This document shows, piece by piece, positions 46,310 through 57,400 of a DNA stretch of 64,000 nt. Location of the stretch: NCBI RefSeq assembly GCF_033807575.1, contig NC_084713.1:18079389-18143388 (forward strand), read 5' to 3'. The translations under genes and the position numbers were made by a program. The DNA comes from Cydia pomonella. Lineage: Eukaryota > Arthropoda > Insecta > Lepidoptera > Tortricidae. The notes under the pieces are model-generated. The model had not been told where the DNA came from. It was given only the letters and a program-made list of their open reading frames with translations, and ran no database searches. Positions within the stretch are counted from its first letter, which is position 1, and every line of letters begins with the position of its first letter.

Positions 46310-46440
46310 TTGTTGGAGCGACTTGGTGGAGGCAGATCTGAGCGAACTTGGCGAGAGGTCACACAAGACCGAGAAAAGTTGCGCTGTCTTATGTCGGAGG
46401 CCTTAAGTCTCATTCTAGGTCGCTGAGCCAACGAAGTAAG
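46310..46440 (+). mobile_element. LINE 3' fragment (related to 28103)
   Basis: GGAGCGACTTGGTGGAGGC, CAAGACCGAGAAAAGTTGCG, CTGTCTTATGTCGGAGGCC, GGTCGCTGAGCCAACGAAGT match the end of the fragment at 48190 and, as degraded protein, the W...RxxW C terminus of 28103. The frame is broken. The antisense 100-codon ORF is accidental. Confidence 0.65.
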
Positions 46441-48189
46441 TACTTCATTTTAATATAGATCTAAGACTAATTTAATTTCGGTCTTTACCCAAAATACTTG
46501 GGTAATTACTAGTTATAACTAGGTAAACTGCTTGCTTCTAGCATTACCCGTATATAACAAATATTCGAAATATTCAACATAAACCAAATTAACTACATAA
46601 CATTGTAGATAGACACAATTAAATATGTTTTTTTTTTACAGTTTATAGTTTCATAAATAACTTACTAGGAAATAAAAAACCTAATAGCAAATCTAATAAG
46701 GTTTTTAAATTTCCATTTACCAGCAGGACTGATACAGCAATGATTGCATAAAAACCATACTAAACATTGTTACTTTACTACCCATAATACCAAATTTTAT
46801 ATGAGTTTTATTAGTAATATGTCATAAAATTGATCCCTATACATTATTATCGAACCGCAATAAAATAGTTATTTGCCAAACAAAATCCCGGCTTTAAAGC
46901 GAAATCTGTTCGGAATTGAAATATGGCCACATGAAAACCGATACGAAAAAGATAAATAAAACATTGTTTAAGCTATTATGTGGTCATACGGAGACGTAAA
47001 GGCGTAGGAGAAAACAGGTATTTGTTTACAAAATACGTATCCTATGCATTTTTTGGCAAATAAAAACAAACTATTTTGCACTACACTAGTCAGGTTATAA
47101 TACAAGATGTTATATTGTACTACAAATCCATTTGTGTAAGCGACTGTTTGTGTTCTAAATGCATAAATAAATAAATATTTTATTTGACCTTCGCCATGTT
47201 GCGGATTTGCTGTGGTACTAATTTATTTTACAGGAGTTACTGTGACAACTGACGTTGAGAGAAACCTAATTTCACCGATGTAAACAAAAAGAAAAGATTT
47301 AGCGATTATCTTTACCAGTATAAACCATTTTTCCACAAATATTTCAAAAAAGAGTGTCAAAAATTCAAGATAAATTATTTTAACTACTCAAAATCATTCA
47401 CAATACCTAATAAAATGACGAATAATTCCGTAGCATTCCAATAAACAATGTTTTGCAATTAATCTTTGACATGACCGGTACTGATATTTTATTCGTAGAA
47501 TTGATATGCGATAATAATATGTAGTAAGAGTAAAACCTTTTTAATATTATATAGCACGAAATAAAAAAATTGAAATTTGAAGTATATCAGAACCTTCCGA
47601 TGAAAACCTAATATATATTTCCTCGTAAAAACAGGAATAAATTAAAGAATGCCGTTACGCCCTTTTTCTTTAAAATGTTTATAGGGAATCGTAAACCTCA
47701 GAACCAACGAAATGCCGGATTGCACTCACGTTTCACAATCTTGAAGAGAAAACGTCACATTTATTTACCAATACACGTAACAAAATGGTTATGTTTGTTT
47801 GTAAACGTAAATTTCGAGGGTTTAGAGGGATGGTTTTATAATGAGGTAATTTGAGGAGATTTATCACGGTTATAGCTATTGCATACTAAGATAATATGGC
47901 CTATAAAACACAGTTAAAATTCATTTATACCTTTGCGCTGTTGTTCGTGATAAGAGACATTTCCAAAAGTTGTGTGTAAATATAACTAAAACATATTGAA
48001 TCATTTCTTATCCTAGTTTTCATTTCTAATCCTTACAAGAGTGATGAATTGACATGTTATTTATAACATCTGAAAGTTATCATTTTATCGTAAATAATAC
48101 ATAATTATAAGTTTATTGGAAGAGGTACCAGTCGAAATGTAAATACAACTAGGGAAGAATTTTTTTAGCGCGGTAAAGCTGCCAGCGTA
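46441..48189. other. No gene recognised
   Basis: AT-rich DNA. ATAAATAAATAAATATTTTA at about 47164 could be the tail of an inverted retroposon, without further support. Confidence 0.4.
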
Positions 48190-48370
48190 ATGGAGACATT
48201 TGAGCCAAGCAAAAGGACGTCCTACTGGACGCCCTAGGTATCGCCTGGAGCGACATGGTGGAGGCGCATCGAGTCAACAATTGGCAAGAAGCCGCACAGG
48301 ACCGAGAAAACTGGCGCTGTCTTGTGTCTCAATTTGGGTCGCTGAGCCAACGGAGTAACTAAGTATATTA
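48190..48370 (+). mobile_element. LINE 3' fragment (related to 28103)
   Basis: ACGTCCTACTGGACGCCCTA, GGTATCGCCTGGAGCGACAT, CACAGGACCGAGAAAACTGG, CGCTGAGCCAACGGAGTAAC correspond to the GRPxYR...W...DREnW end of the LINE at 28103, with frameshifts. The tail TAACTAAGTATA resembles the TTAG tail of that family. Confidence 0.7.
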
Positions 48371-48770
48371 AAACGCTCATTTTGGACCTTTTTAAGTACA
48401 AACTAACTAAACTCAATCAGAAATTGCAGGAGATTTATTTTCAATGAAATATATCGCTTTATTCTAGTATGCTTGGTATAGTGGGTTGAAACTAGTGACG
48501 GCTTTATTACAACTACTAGGCAAAGTGAAGCATAAAATTGGACCGATACGCTTGTAGAGACCTTGGTCTAGTTTATGTAAATACATTTCAGTTTATTGTT
48601 TTCGTGACTAAGAGTACAATATAACTGAAATTATATTTCAAGTAGCCTAGTAGCAACTAACGTAGGGTTGCGAATAAAGTTTTGACAGAACGATATTATT
48701 CATTGAATTCTATGTACTTTTTTTGGTCCGCAAATTTATGACAAATATTGTCTTTATGACATTCAGCCAA

Positions 48771-48936
48771 ATTCGAACTTTAAGATACGTCAAACATTTG
48801 CTAGAGATACGATATGGATTAGATATGTCAGTGACAAAAGCGACGTTTCTTCAAAAAAAAAAGTCACTTATGACACTGGCATATCCTATCTAAATCGTAT
48901 CCTTGGGAAATATTTGACGTAACTTAAAGTTCGAAT
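48771..48936. mobile_element. Palindromic MITE with ~75-bp arms
   Basis: ATTCGAACTTTAAGATACGT, CAAACATTTGCTAGAGATAC, GATATGGATTAGATATGTCA on the left is mirrored on the right (CATATCCTATCTAAATCGTA, ATATTTGACGTAACTTAAAG, TTCGAAT). The loop is A-rich. A textbook foldback element. Confidence 0.8.
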
Positions 48937-48944
48937 CAATGGAC

Positions 48945-49237
48945 CATAGAAAGCGTGGTTATGAAGGGACCAATGGGAAAAAGAAATGTTGGTCGACCAA
49001 TAAGACGGTGGGCTGATGATATCACACAAGTGACAGGAGCCGACTGGATTAAGTTGGGCAAGGACAGGGAGGCATGGAAGAGGATGGAGGAGGCCTTTAC
49101 CCAGAAGGGGTTTATATTTCATTAGCATTAAGACTAACAAATTAATTTATTTACTTTTTTCTTTCTACTACAACCTACTAACAAAATTTAAATTTAGATC
49201 TATATGAGAAATATGGAATAAATGGCTTTATTATTAT
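48945..49237 (+). mobile_element. LINE C-terminal fragment, GRPIRRWADDI type
   Basis: The plus-strand frame reads VVMKGPMGKRNVGRPIRRW, ADDITQVTGADWIKLGKDRE, AWKRMEEAFTQKG and a stop, followed by about 110 bp of 3' UTR and GGAATAAATGGCTTTATT with an ATT repeat tail. It is the GRPxxRWxDDI...AG.DW...A.DR..W C terminus of non-LTR reverse transcriptases. It is well preserved but 5'-truncated, and it adjoins the MITE at 48771. Confidence 0.85.
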
Positions 49238-49757
49238 TATATTATAAAGTCCGAATCGGGCTTTTTACTTATAATAATAATGAAAATCTAATTATACTAA
49301 AAACCAACAAAACTCAGTCAAAGTACGAATAAACCTCCACGCATAAGTCATAAAAATACCTGCTCAGCTGTTTCATTTACTAAAACAAATGACTGTGCTT
49401 CGCCTCCCCACAACTGTCTATTAAATTAACATAATATTTACAAATATGCATGCATTACAGTCCCCGTACTTTCCTGAAGGTTATAACGTCGCAAGTGTAA
49501 AAAACGGTACTATGTAATGAAACATTTTTCCACCAAGGGCGGAATGTTTACTCATATGAGTGCGGGGTGGGTGCGAATATGCGAGGTCGTTGAACCGCAA
49601 GGGATGCAAAGTAACTTCCGGGTGATTTATACATTTACAGCTTTTTAAAGACATTGTTCATATTCTGTAGCTCTTTTGAAAAACGGTAAATTATCAATCC
49701 AACTTGTATGAAAACAAACTTAAAAAAAGGTATCTACTAAATCCAGACAGTAAATAA
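49238..49757. other. No recognised feature
   Basis: AT-rich DNA, no exon or shared repeat seen. Confidence 0.4.
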
Positions 49758-50029
49758 CGGCCCGATTTGAAGAATAAGATACGATAGGGTAGAGTTCTGG
49801 TTTATTTAAGTTCTCATTTAGACATCGTTTGTATGTCGTTTAATTGACAAAAGTAGCTCGATTCGAGCAACCAACGTCACTTTGACCTTAGAAATATCGT
49901 AGATAGATCATATTGGGATCACAGCGGAATCGAAATAAACGTCAATTTTGACATGTCGTTTAGTTATCGATTTTTTAAAGACCTTTCCAAGATCTTAAAC
50001 AAGCCTTAATCATTCTTCGAATCGGGCCG
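49758..50029. mobile_element. MITE with CGGCCCGATT termini
   Basis: CGGCCCGATTTGAAGAATAA on the left and the inverse of the right end, CGGCCCGATTCGAAGAATGA, agree over about 20 bp with two or three mismatches. It is 272 bp long, with no ORF. Confidence 0.75.
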
Positions 50030-50230
50030 TAAATCTTAGCAATATTCTTTACACAGCAGACCTTTTAACCAGACTTCTTACCCATATTTTCCACATCATT
50101 CATCCGTGAAATTCGCAACATTTGGGAGTAATTAATTTCAGTCTACAAGACTATCCATTCTTATTAATTAAAATTATTAACTTGAGGGTAACTCCTCAAT
50201 ATTTAAAACAGCTCAAGTGACTTTTTAGTT

Positions 50231-50614
50231 ATGACATTTTACAGTGGAAAATACTCTAATTTTATTCCCTTTCTTTCCGTCGGTACATACAAGCCATCTT
50301 ATATCTGCAAACTTAACCATAATGGAAGAAATACTGCGTCGTCAATAGCAGCAGTGGCAAAGTTGTGCTCATATCAATTAGGGCTCTTCTCCCGTTTAAC
50401 TTGTTCCGCTGCTGTGATCCCAGGATCCATTACGCTTCGACCAGATATCGTTCTTGCTATCAAATTAATCCCTGTGTTCGGTCTCGGATATTATTCTCTG
50501 ATCGGTGTGATGATGAACGGTCAGCCAACAGCGATAGGTGCTCGGTTTAAAGCAATCGTGCCCATCATATCAAGTCATTTTTCTGAGCATGATCCAATGG
50601 AAGGAAGCCGTTAA
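50231..50614 (+). other. 127-codon ORF without recognised domain
   Basis: This opening begins with ATG and is longer than most chance ORFs here. It has hydrophobic stretches (VLAIKLIPVFGLGYYSLIGV) but no motif that I can name. Overlapping openings in another frame and partly open antisense frames suggest unusual composition rather than clear coding. It may be part of an unrecognised transposon; a host gene is less likely. Confidence 0.15.
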
Positions 50615-50712
50615 GAGTAACATTGAGTTGTTATCCTATCAGTTAACGAGCAAGCGCTTCAAGCAAAAATATGGACTGCGACTAAGTACGCGTACGTCTG
50701 TAGTTCCCACCA

Positions 50713-50790
50713 ATTCAATCAATCAATCAATCAATGGGTGTCAATTTGTGTAATAATGTCCTATAATATTTATTATTATTTATTTAATTT
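50713..50790 (+). mobile_element. Second SINE family, 3' end, with AATC microsatellite
   Basis: TCAATCAATCAATCAATCAA is followed by TTTGTGTAATAATGTCCTAT and AATATTTATTATTATTTATT, the 3' end of the family at 38955. The rest of the SINE is absent. Confidence 0.6.
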
Positions 50791-52607
50791 AGGGTTGGAC
50801 TTATACTGGCCCTGACACTGGTGTTCGCTAAGCATAAAAAAAGATTTATGTCAAGTCGCGTTCACCGAAGCGCATAATTAACTAGGTGCCAAAGTATCTC
50901 GTCAGTAATTAAGTGAAATTAGTTTTTCAGGGAAGTTCGAGTTTTCGTCTCACACCTGAAAGTATAATGAGCTAGTTATCTTTGTGAGATATATATTTAA
51001 ATAGTTCAGAACTGCTGTTGTTGAAATGATGTTGGAAACTTCTTGATTTGTGAAACGATTTATATTATTTGGTCACTTCTAAGTTTGTCGCATTGCGTTT
51101 CTAGAAATGGGGACGGAAAAGTTTTTGCCTTTACTTAATACTACCATAAAATAAATTATGATAAATGATGTGAGGCCAATGATAAATTATGTACGTACTT
51201 TAAGTACTTGTGCTGTATTTCTGGCGACTTTTATAAAATTTTATCTATAAAATTTAACCTTGAAGTACTAACATTTCAATAATGTATATAATATACGTTT
51301 TTAAAATTGCACATAAGTTCAGAAAATTAGCTACTATAAAGAGTAGGTGATGCAAATAACTCAATTTACATCTCTGTCGTGATGAGCACATGTCTCCTAT
51401 AATAATATAAGCCGATTTGTCATTCAAGGTATTTCTTGAAGAATATAATCCATTTTTTTACCTATACTTTTCTAATTAAACAAAATCACCATAATAGTAT
51501 CCTTTCGTCAGCCATATTGAATACCAGTATTCGGTACATCGCGTGCCCTGTCAGTATATATTTAAAAACATCTCAACCCCTGTTGACTGTTACTATTCCC
51601 CAGCACTTTGCACGCTCTAGCCCAGACACCATTCATCTTATCACGTTTGCATGATGCACTTAGGAACTACAAATCTGGGTTGATATTCTTAATGCTTTTA
51701 AGTTTGAGTCAAGATCTATTGTACTTACCAGTATAACAAGACCCGTGATTGCTGAGCTATTTTATTTAGCCTTAGTCACGTGAAAAAACGCTTCGATTGA
51801 ATATTAATACAAGTGACGTTGGAATGTAACAACGACGTCGCAGCAGAAATACAGCTACAGTTGACATCCGAACGTTACTTTAAGGGGAAAGAGTACGGCC
51901 GATCCTTATACAAACGTAGTCCATTTTCCTTTCTGGATTATTCCGAATTAGAGGTCCGTGCCGCAGCCCAAAATATCGGCAGCGGTACGCTCACGCGCTG
52001 CTACAATTGGAATGATATTAGTAATACTAATATTATTTCAACGAAAACGTGTTTGTAGATCCATTTGCACGGAAGCCATAACATTAAATTTAAATAAAAG
52101 GGTGTTTCAGTCCACAGTTATTTACCTATGACTATTATGTAAATGTGCGTTGTGTGTTTTAATGAATTTACAACTACGACACAAACTCGGCATCTAAAGC
52201 GTTAGGTTTTTGCATTGTTATAAAAAGTAAGGTTGAATTTTGTTATGTTATAGTTATCGGCGTTAAAATCCTTTGATGTTTTAAAATATTACCAATAAAG
52301 CTTACAATTATTTATTTAAATTACACAATTTTATTTTGTTATACAAATAGAGGATTTTGAGCAACATTTATTTAGTTAGGTAATTGTTAGATAAGCAATA
52401 TAAAAGGGTGAGGGAATCACTTGAAATATATATATTTTATACCATAAATAATGTAGAATGAATCTGCGTATTATAACTTTAATATTAAAAAAAATCCCTG
52501 GCTGCGTAGCCAACATGCCAATAATTTACGCTCTGTAGCGAACGAAACGCAACTGTCGCTGTCGCACTAATATTGAAGAGTGACATAGAGATATATGGCG
52601 TTTCTTA
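50791..52607. other. No gene recognised
   Basis: AT-rich DNA with an 81-codon plus-strand ORF (51813-52058) of no known domain. The end of the stretch (CTGTAGCGAACGAAACGCAA, GTCGCTGTCGCACTAATATT) looks like a palindromic lepidopteran repeat, but I found no second copy here. Confidence 0.4.
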
Positions 52608-52702
52608 CGCCAATTCTCGGAATTATTTTCTAAACGGACTCCCGGCTCCCATGAGCCATGGCAATTAGCTGGGACATTATACGCCAGAAAGAAGAAGTTA
52701 TC
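52608..52702 (+). mobile_element. SINE tail fragment (24565 family)
   Basis: ACGCCAATTCTCGG, AACGGACTCCCGGCTCCCAT, GAGCCATGGCAAT and AGAAAGAAGAAG correspond to the 3' quarter of the SINE at 24565; the rest is lost. Confidence 0.7.
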
Positions 52703-53329
52703 GTAGCGCAAACGATTGTCACCTTGTCTTCTTTTTATTTAATCTTTGATGTGAAAGACTTCAACTATTCTGGCACAAAATTCCATAGAAGGACACACTC
52801 GTGCAAATGGTGTCGCTACCTCACAGTGATCACGAACGTGTAAAGAAATATTGCATGCATTCGCACTGCAAAAATGCAAGCAATAACGCCTGTGGCCTTA
52901 TTCCGACGCGAAAATTAAATAACATGTGTACTTATTCAATTCTCTAAAGGTAAGATCCCGGCGACGTGTCATGTCGCTGTGTTATAATTTCGACCCCGAG
53001 TGTAGAAAGGTAGCGCCATATGCAGTGTGCTGAGCGTGTCGCTGACTTCGAATGGTATTTCATAGAAATACATAGAAAGCAGTCGTGTCGTCGGAACGTG
53101 TCGTCTGCAGTCGCGACACGTTGCCGGGTTCCAACGTGTACCTTTAGAGTTTTATAACAGATACATATATATGTCTCCCTAAACGTAAAACAATTAGAGC
53201 ACGGCTGATACATTTCAAGATGAACAGTAGGCTTTTTTTCTGATATAGGAAGCAAACGAGTAGAAAATTAGCCTGATGGTACTCAATTGCCGTCGCACAT
53301 GGGCGCCTGCATCACCTGGTTCATGTGCA
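52703..53329. other. Palindrome-rich unassigned region
   Basis: Several CGTGTCG/CGACACG inversions occur at 52960-53130 (AACGTGTCG ... CGACACGTT). The stretch may be a decayed palindromic element. The minus-strand 103-codon ORF (52944-53255) has no recognised domain. Confidence 0.35.
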
Positions 53330-53334
53330 TTGTT

Positions 53335-53814
53335 GGCTTTTATTTTATTTTATTTTATTTATTTAAGGTTCACCAACAATTGTTGACATCGATACATTCA
53401 AAACGTACAAGCTAATACATGTAAGGAGTGGTGTCACAATTACTTACAGGTAAACACGGCATGCGAAACAAATATAAGTAAACAACTATAGAAGTACCAA
53501 AATTTTAACTTAAATTCTAATTACTTATGTTTAAAAAATATATTTTCGGACAGATTTTATAAATTTATTTAGTGGGTCATAGTGCATATCCGCCTTGTCA
53601 CAGCAACCATTAGCAATTTTACATAACCTGCATATTGGAGAGTTAGTGCCTGAAACTGATCTTCTAGGCGGGGCGTAAAGAGGGGTGATAGCATTACGGG
53701 GGAAACGGGATGATTTTTAAGATGGGAGTACCCACATTTCCTGAACGTTTGAAGATCGTGTCGAATTCATTCCGCAGTTTAGCAGATAGGAGTGTATGTA
53801 ATTAATAGATAATA
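53335..53814 (-). mobile_element. Probable LINE 3' region (minus), host of the LTR element
   Basis: On the minus strand the end has AATAAATAAAATAAAATAAAAT-type repeats (plus-strand 53338-53364), a typical non-LTR tail. Further in, a broken frame encodes LRNEFDTIFKRSGNVGTP, and later IPFPP before a stop. The LTR retrotransposon begins immediately beyond, in a short TA-rich run. The family is not identified. Confidence 0.4.
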
Positions 53815-53818
53815 TATA
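53815..53818. repeat. Target-site duplication TATA (left)
   Basis: TATA directly before the TG of the 5' LTR is repeated at 59778-59781 directly after the CA of the 3' LTR. The flanks are a TA run, so 4 and 6 bp fit equally well. TATA-type targets are usual for several insect gypsy-group elements. Confidence 0.7.
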
Positions 53819-54103
53819 TGACGGCGCGCCGTTTGATATTGCGCCAGCACTTGTCCCTATCTTTGAATTACTTGTAAATGATTGTTATTTAGTTGTTTGT
53901 TTTGATTAATAATAGCACGTAAAATCATGGTAAACGATGTTAGTAGTTAAATGTTGGTATTAATGGTGGGTATTCTCTAAACTAACTTGTTGTGATTGGT
54001 TAAACGTCAAAATATCGTGGTTGATTGAGTGTCATATTGACAGTTGACAGCTAATTGTTTGTTTTGATTGCTTAAACGTCAAAATGTCAAGATTGTTGAT
54101 TAT

Positions 54104-54110
54104 TATAAAA
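54104..54110 (+). promoter_or_regulatory. Likely TATA box of the LTR promoter
   Basis: TATAAAA inside GATTATTATAAAAATTAGG. An RNA polymerase II start would fall about 30 bp or more downstream; the exact start is not visible. The same site in the 3' LTR is at 59376-59382. Confidence 0.5.
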
Positions 54111-54210
54111 ATTAGGGTACCTTTGAAATTATGTTGACATTGATAGTTATGAAAAGTTGAAGGTAGCATTAAAATAGGAGCGGGTTTCCCCCCCCGAATA
54201 GGGTAGCAAG

Positions 54211-54229
54211 ATGGCGCCGACCGGTCGGC
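54211..54229. promoter_or_regulatory. ATGGCGCC motif and 14-bp palindrome
   Basis: AAGATGGCG resembles a YY1/Pleiohomeotic-type site (GCCAT core) and overlaps the palindrome GCCGACCGGTCGGC. Its position 100 bp past the TATA motif suits a downstream promoter or leader structure. The function is inferred only. Confidence 0.3.
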
Positions 54230-54341
54230 AGCCGTCATTCTGTTGATAGCTGCGCACGGCGGTGCACGTGTTCTAACCTATTGGCTCCTAATCTAATTTT
54301 ATCGTGTCAATCGTATTGTAGTTTAATCTAAAGTTTATTTA

Positions 54342-54347
54342 AATAAA
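54342..54347 (+). terminator. AATAAA polyadenylation signal in the LTR
   Basis: AATAAA in TTTAAATAAAATCAGTGATC. In the 3' LTR the equivalent at 59614-59619 would direct cleavage. The ATG is 66 bp past this signal, so the start codon lies in the U5 part, or R is long. Confidence 0.55.
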
Positions 54348-54412
54348 ATCAGTGATCCGTAAACGTGTAGAACGTGCTTTTATTTCCGCGTTTTCTCCAT
54401 CCTTATACGACA

Positions 54413-57400
54413 ATGGCTGATAACGATGAAAGCGATGATGCCAACACTCGTGATGTGTCACTAAATGTTGACAAACGTTCCGCCGAGCCTCCTGATGCTT
54501 CTTCATCAGAAGTGGGATTACCCCGTGCATTTCCAGAGCAGCCTACAGGTCAGAATGAAAAATATTCACTAAATAATGAGTGCGATCGATGGAAATCTCT
54601 TTTTGACATGCAACAACGGAACTTGGCAGAGTTAATTCGTGCTATACAAGAACCACGTGTCACGGAATCAAAAGTTTCGTTGCCTGAATTTAATCCTGAT
54701 ATTCGGGATAGCGATGCTCGTGCGTGGTGCGAAACAGTGGACTTATGTTTGCAAGATAAACACCTTTCGGGTGGTAATCTCATAATGACCATAAGCAAAG
54801 CACTCAAAGGAAGCGCAGCAGCGTGGTTAGCACAGGCTAGTTTTCCTGGAATAACTTGGCCCCAGTTGAAAGACCTGTTTCTCGCCCGATTCGATTTTGT
54901 TGAAACTCCTGCCGCAAATTTATGGCGATTATTCAATGAGAGCCCAAAAGAAGGCGAATGCTTATCCGCTTACACCAGTCGCTTTATGAGCGCCTTGTTG
55001 GCAAGATGGAAGTCTTTGACCACCGAGCAAATCGCCATCGCTGTTACACTAGCCCATGCTGCGAAGATAGAGCCTCGATTACAAAGAGTGGCATTTACCA
55101 CTGAAATAGAAAACCGCAACAAACTTCAGCAAGAGCTTATGGCCTATACTTTTAGAAAAAGAGGACCTCCTAATCAAGACAAGACAACTTCGTTTGTGGA
55201 TGCAAAAAAGCCGCGTACTGATAGCTCACGACGATGTTACAACTGTGGCAGGCTAGGCCATATATCTAGTGAATGTCGAGGAAGCAGTAGTCGTGACCCC
55301 AACACTAGCATACGTTCCGAGAGTTCAAGTACATCTACACCACAATTTTCGAAAGGAGACAACGAAAACAAAAAGAAGATTACTCCAACCTGCTTCAAAT
55401 GTGGCGAACAAGGTCACATCGCTTCACACTGCCCTAGTAAGGATACTAAGGCCAGCGATACACGGGTCGAGCGACGGGTGGACATCTGCACCATCAAAGC
55501 AGCCACTGATCATCTTATGGACCAAACCGGTGAGAAGTTTTCATTTTGTTTCGATTCTGGTGCCGAATGCTCTTTAATAAGAGAAAGTTTAGCAAGTAAA
55601 CTCTCTGGCAAACGAATGTATTATGCAGTGACGTTGATAGGTTTAAATGGAAATATCAATTGCAACTTCCAAGTTTTGTCAACAGTAACTATTCAAGGTT
55701 ATTCGGTGGAGTTGTTGTTTCATGTGGTGCCAGATGAAAATATTACTGATGACATTATGATAGGTAGAGATTTGCTTTTGTCAGGCTTTTCGGTTGAGAT
55801 TTTTGAGCATAAGCTTGTGGTTAATAAAACAAAAGTAATATCAGTCTGTAGTGTAGGGCAAAAAGTAAATAGTTTTGAAGGTATAAACAGTGATATGACT
55901 GGGCGCGACAGACAAAAATTGATTTCGCTCCTTGAAAATAATTCTAGATACTTTGTGGAGGGCACGCCGACTGGTAGGGTTACTACGGGCCAACTGGAAA
56001 TTAAATTGATAGACCCCAACCGTACGGTTCAACGTAGGCCTTACCGGTTAAGTCCAGATGAGAGAACTGTCGTACGTAATCAAATTAAAGAGCTTTTATC
56101 AGCCGGTGTAATACGGGAAAGCAGTTCTCCTTTCGCAAGTCCCATGTTGCTGGTTAAAAAGAAAGACGGAAGTGATAGGCTTTGCGTCGATTACCGGGAA
56201 CTCAATAACAACACGGTGCCTGATAGATATCCTCTACCATTAATATCAGATCAAATTCAACGCTTAGTCGGAGCTAATTATTTTACCTCGTTAGATATGG
56301 CTAGTGGATATCATCAGATACCGGTCCAAGAAGAGTCTATCGAGCGTACAGCTTTTGTCACACCCGAAGGCCAATTTGAATACTTATCCATGCCTTTCGG
56401 GCTTCGCAATGCGCCTTCAATTTACCAACGAGCCATTAATAAAGCCCTAGGATCGTTGACCGAGTCCTTTGCTGTCGTCTATCTAGATGACGTAATCATT
56501 CCATCGCGTACTATTGAGGAAGGACTTGAGCGGTTACAGTTAGTAATGAAAGCTTTGACGGATGCAGGATTCTCCTTAAATATCAAGAAATGTGCTTTTC
56601 TGAAAGAGAGGGTAGAATTTTTGGGCTTTGAGGTGTCTGCAGGCGAAATAAGACCAAATCCACGTAAAATTAGAGCTTTAACTGAACTGGCACCTCCTCA
56701 AACTGTTACTCAACTACGTCAATTTATCGGTTTGGCTTCTTACTTTCGGCAGTTTGTCCCTGGATTTTCGCAAAAAGCAGCCCCGCTCTACGGTCTTACG
56801 TCAGGCAAAGGAAAAATTCACTGGACACCCGAGCTTGAAAAAATTCGTAGAGAAATCATAGATATTCTTACTTGCAAACCTGTACTTACCATATTCGACC
56901 CGGATCTTCCTACGGAATTGCACACGGACGCGAGCGCGGAAGGCTATGGTGCAATACTTATGCAAAAAGTTGATGGTAGATTACATGTCGTAGAATATTA
57001 CAGTCGCCGAACCTCTATGGCCGAGTCAAATTACCACTCCTACGAACTAGAGACACTTGCAATCGTCAACGCTATCAAGCATTTTCGTCATTATTTACAG
57101 GGGAAGAAGTTTTTAGTAGTGACAGACTGCAACGCGGTCAAAGCATCTAAATCAAAAGTCGATCTCACACCACGAGTGCATAGGTGGTGGTGTTTTCTAC
57201 AGTCATTTGATTTTGACATCGAATACCGGCAGGGCAAACATATGAGTCACGCAGATTTCTTCTCACGTAATCCTTTGCCAACCCGTGAGCAGATAACTAG
57301 AGTCGAACAGAAACGAATTAATTTAACAGAAATTTCAGATACCTGGCTACAAGCCGAACAGCAAAAAGACGATGAAATAAAATCTATCATAGCTAAACTT

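Larger units (their letters stand above)
53819..54505 (+). repeat. 5' LTR (687 bp)
   Basis: Starts TGACGGCGCGCC and ends GATGCTTCTTCA. Promoter and polyadenylation signals lie in the middle. A direct repeat of TTAAACGTCAAAATRTC occurs near 54000 and 54071. A perfect palindrome, GCCGACCGGTCGGC, lies at 54216-54229 next to AAGATGGCGCC. The last 93 bp are coding, since the ORF's ATG is at 54413. Confidence 0.95.

Noticed and set aside
54550..54936. 128-codon minus-strand ORF within gag
   Set aside because: It lies opposite an intact coding frame with all expected Gag features; a shadow ORF.
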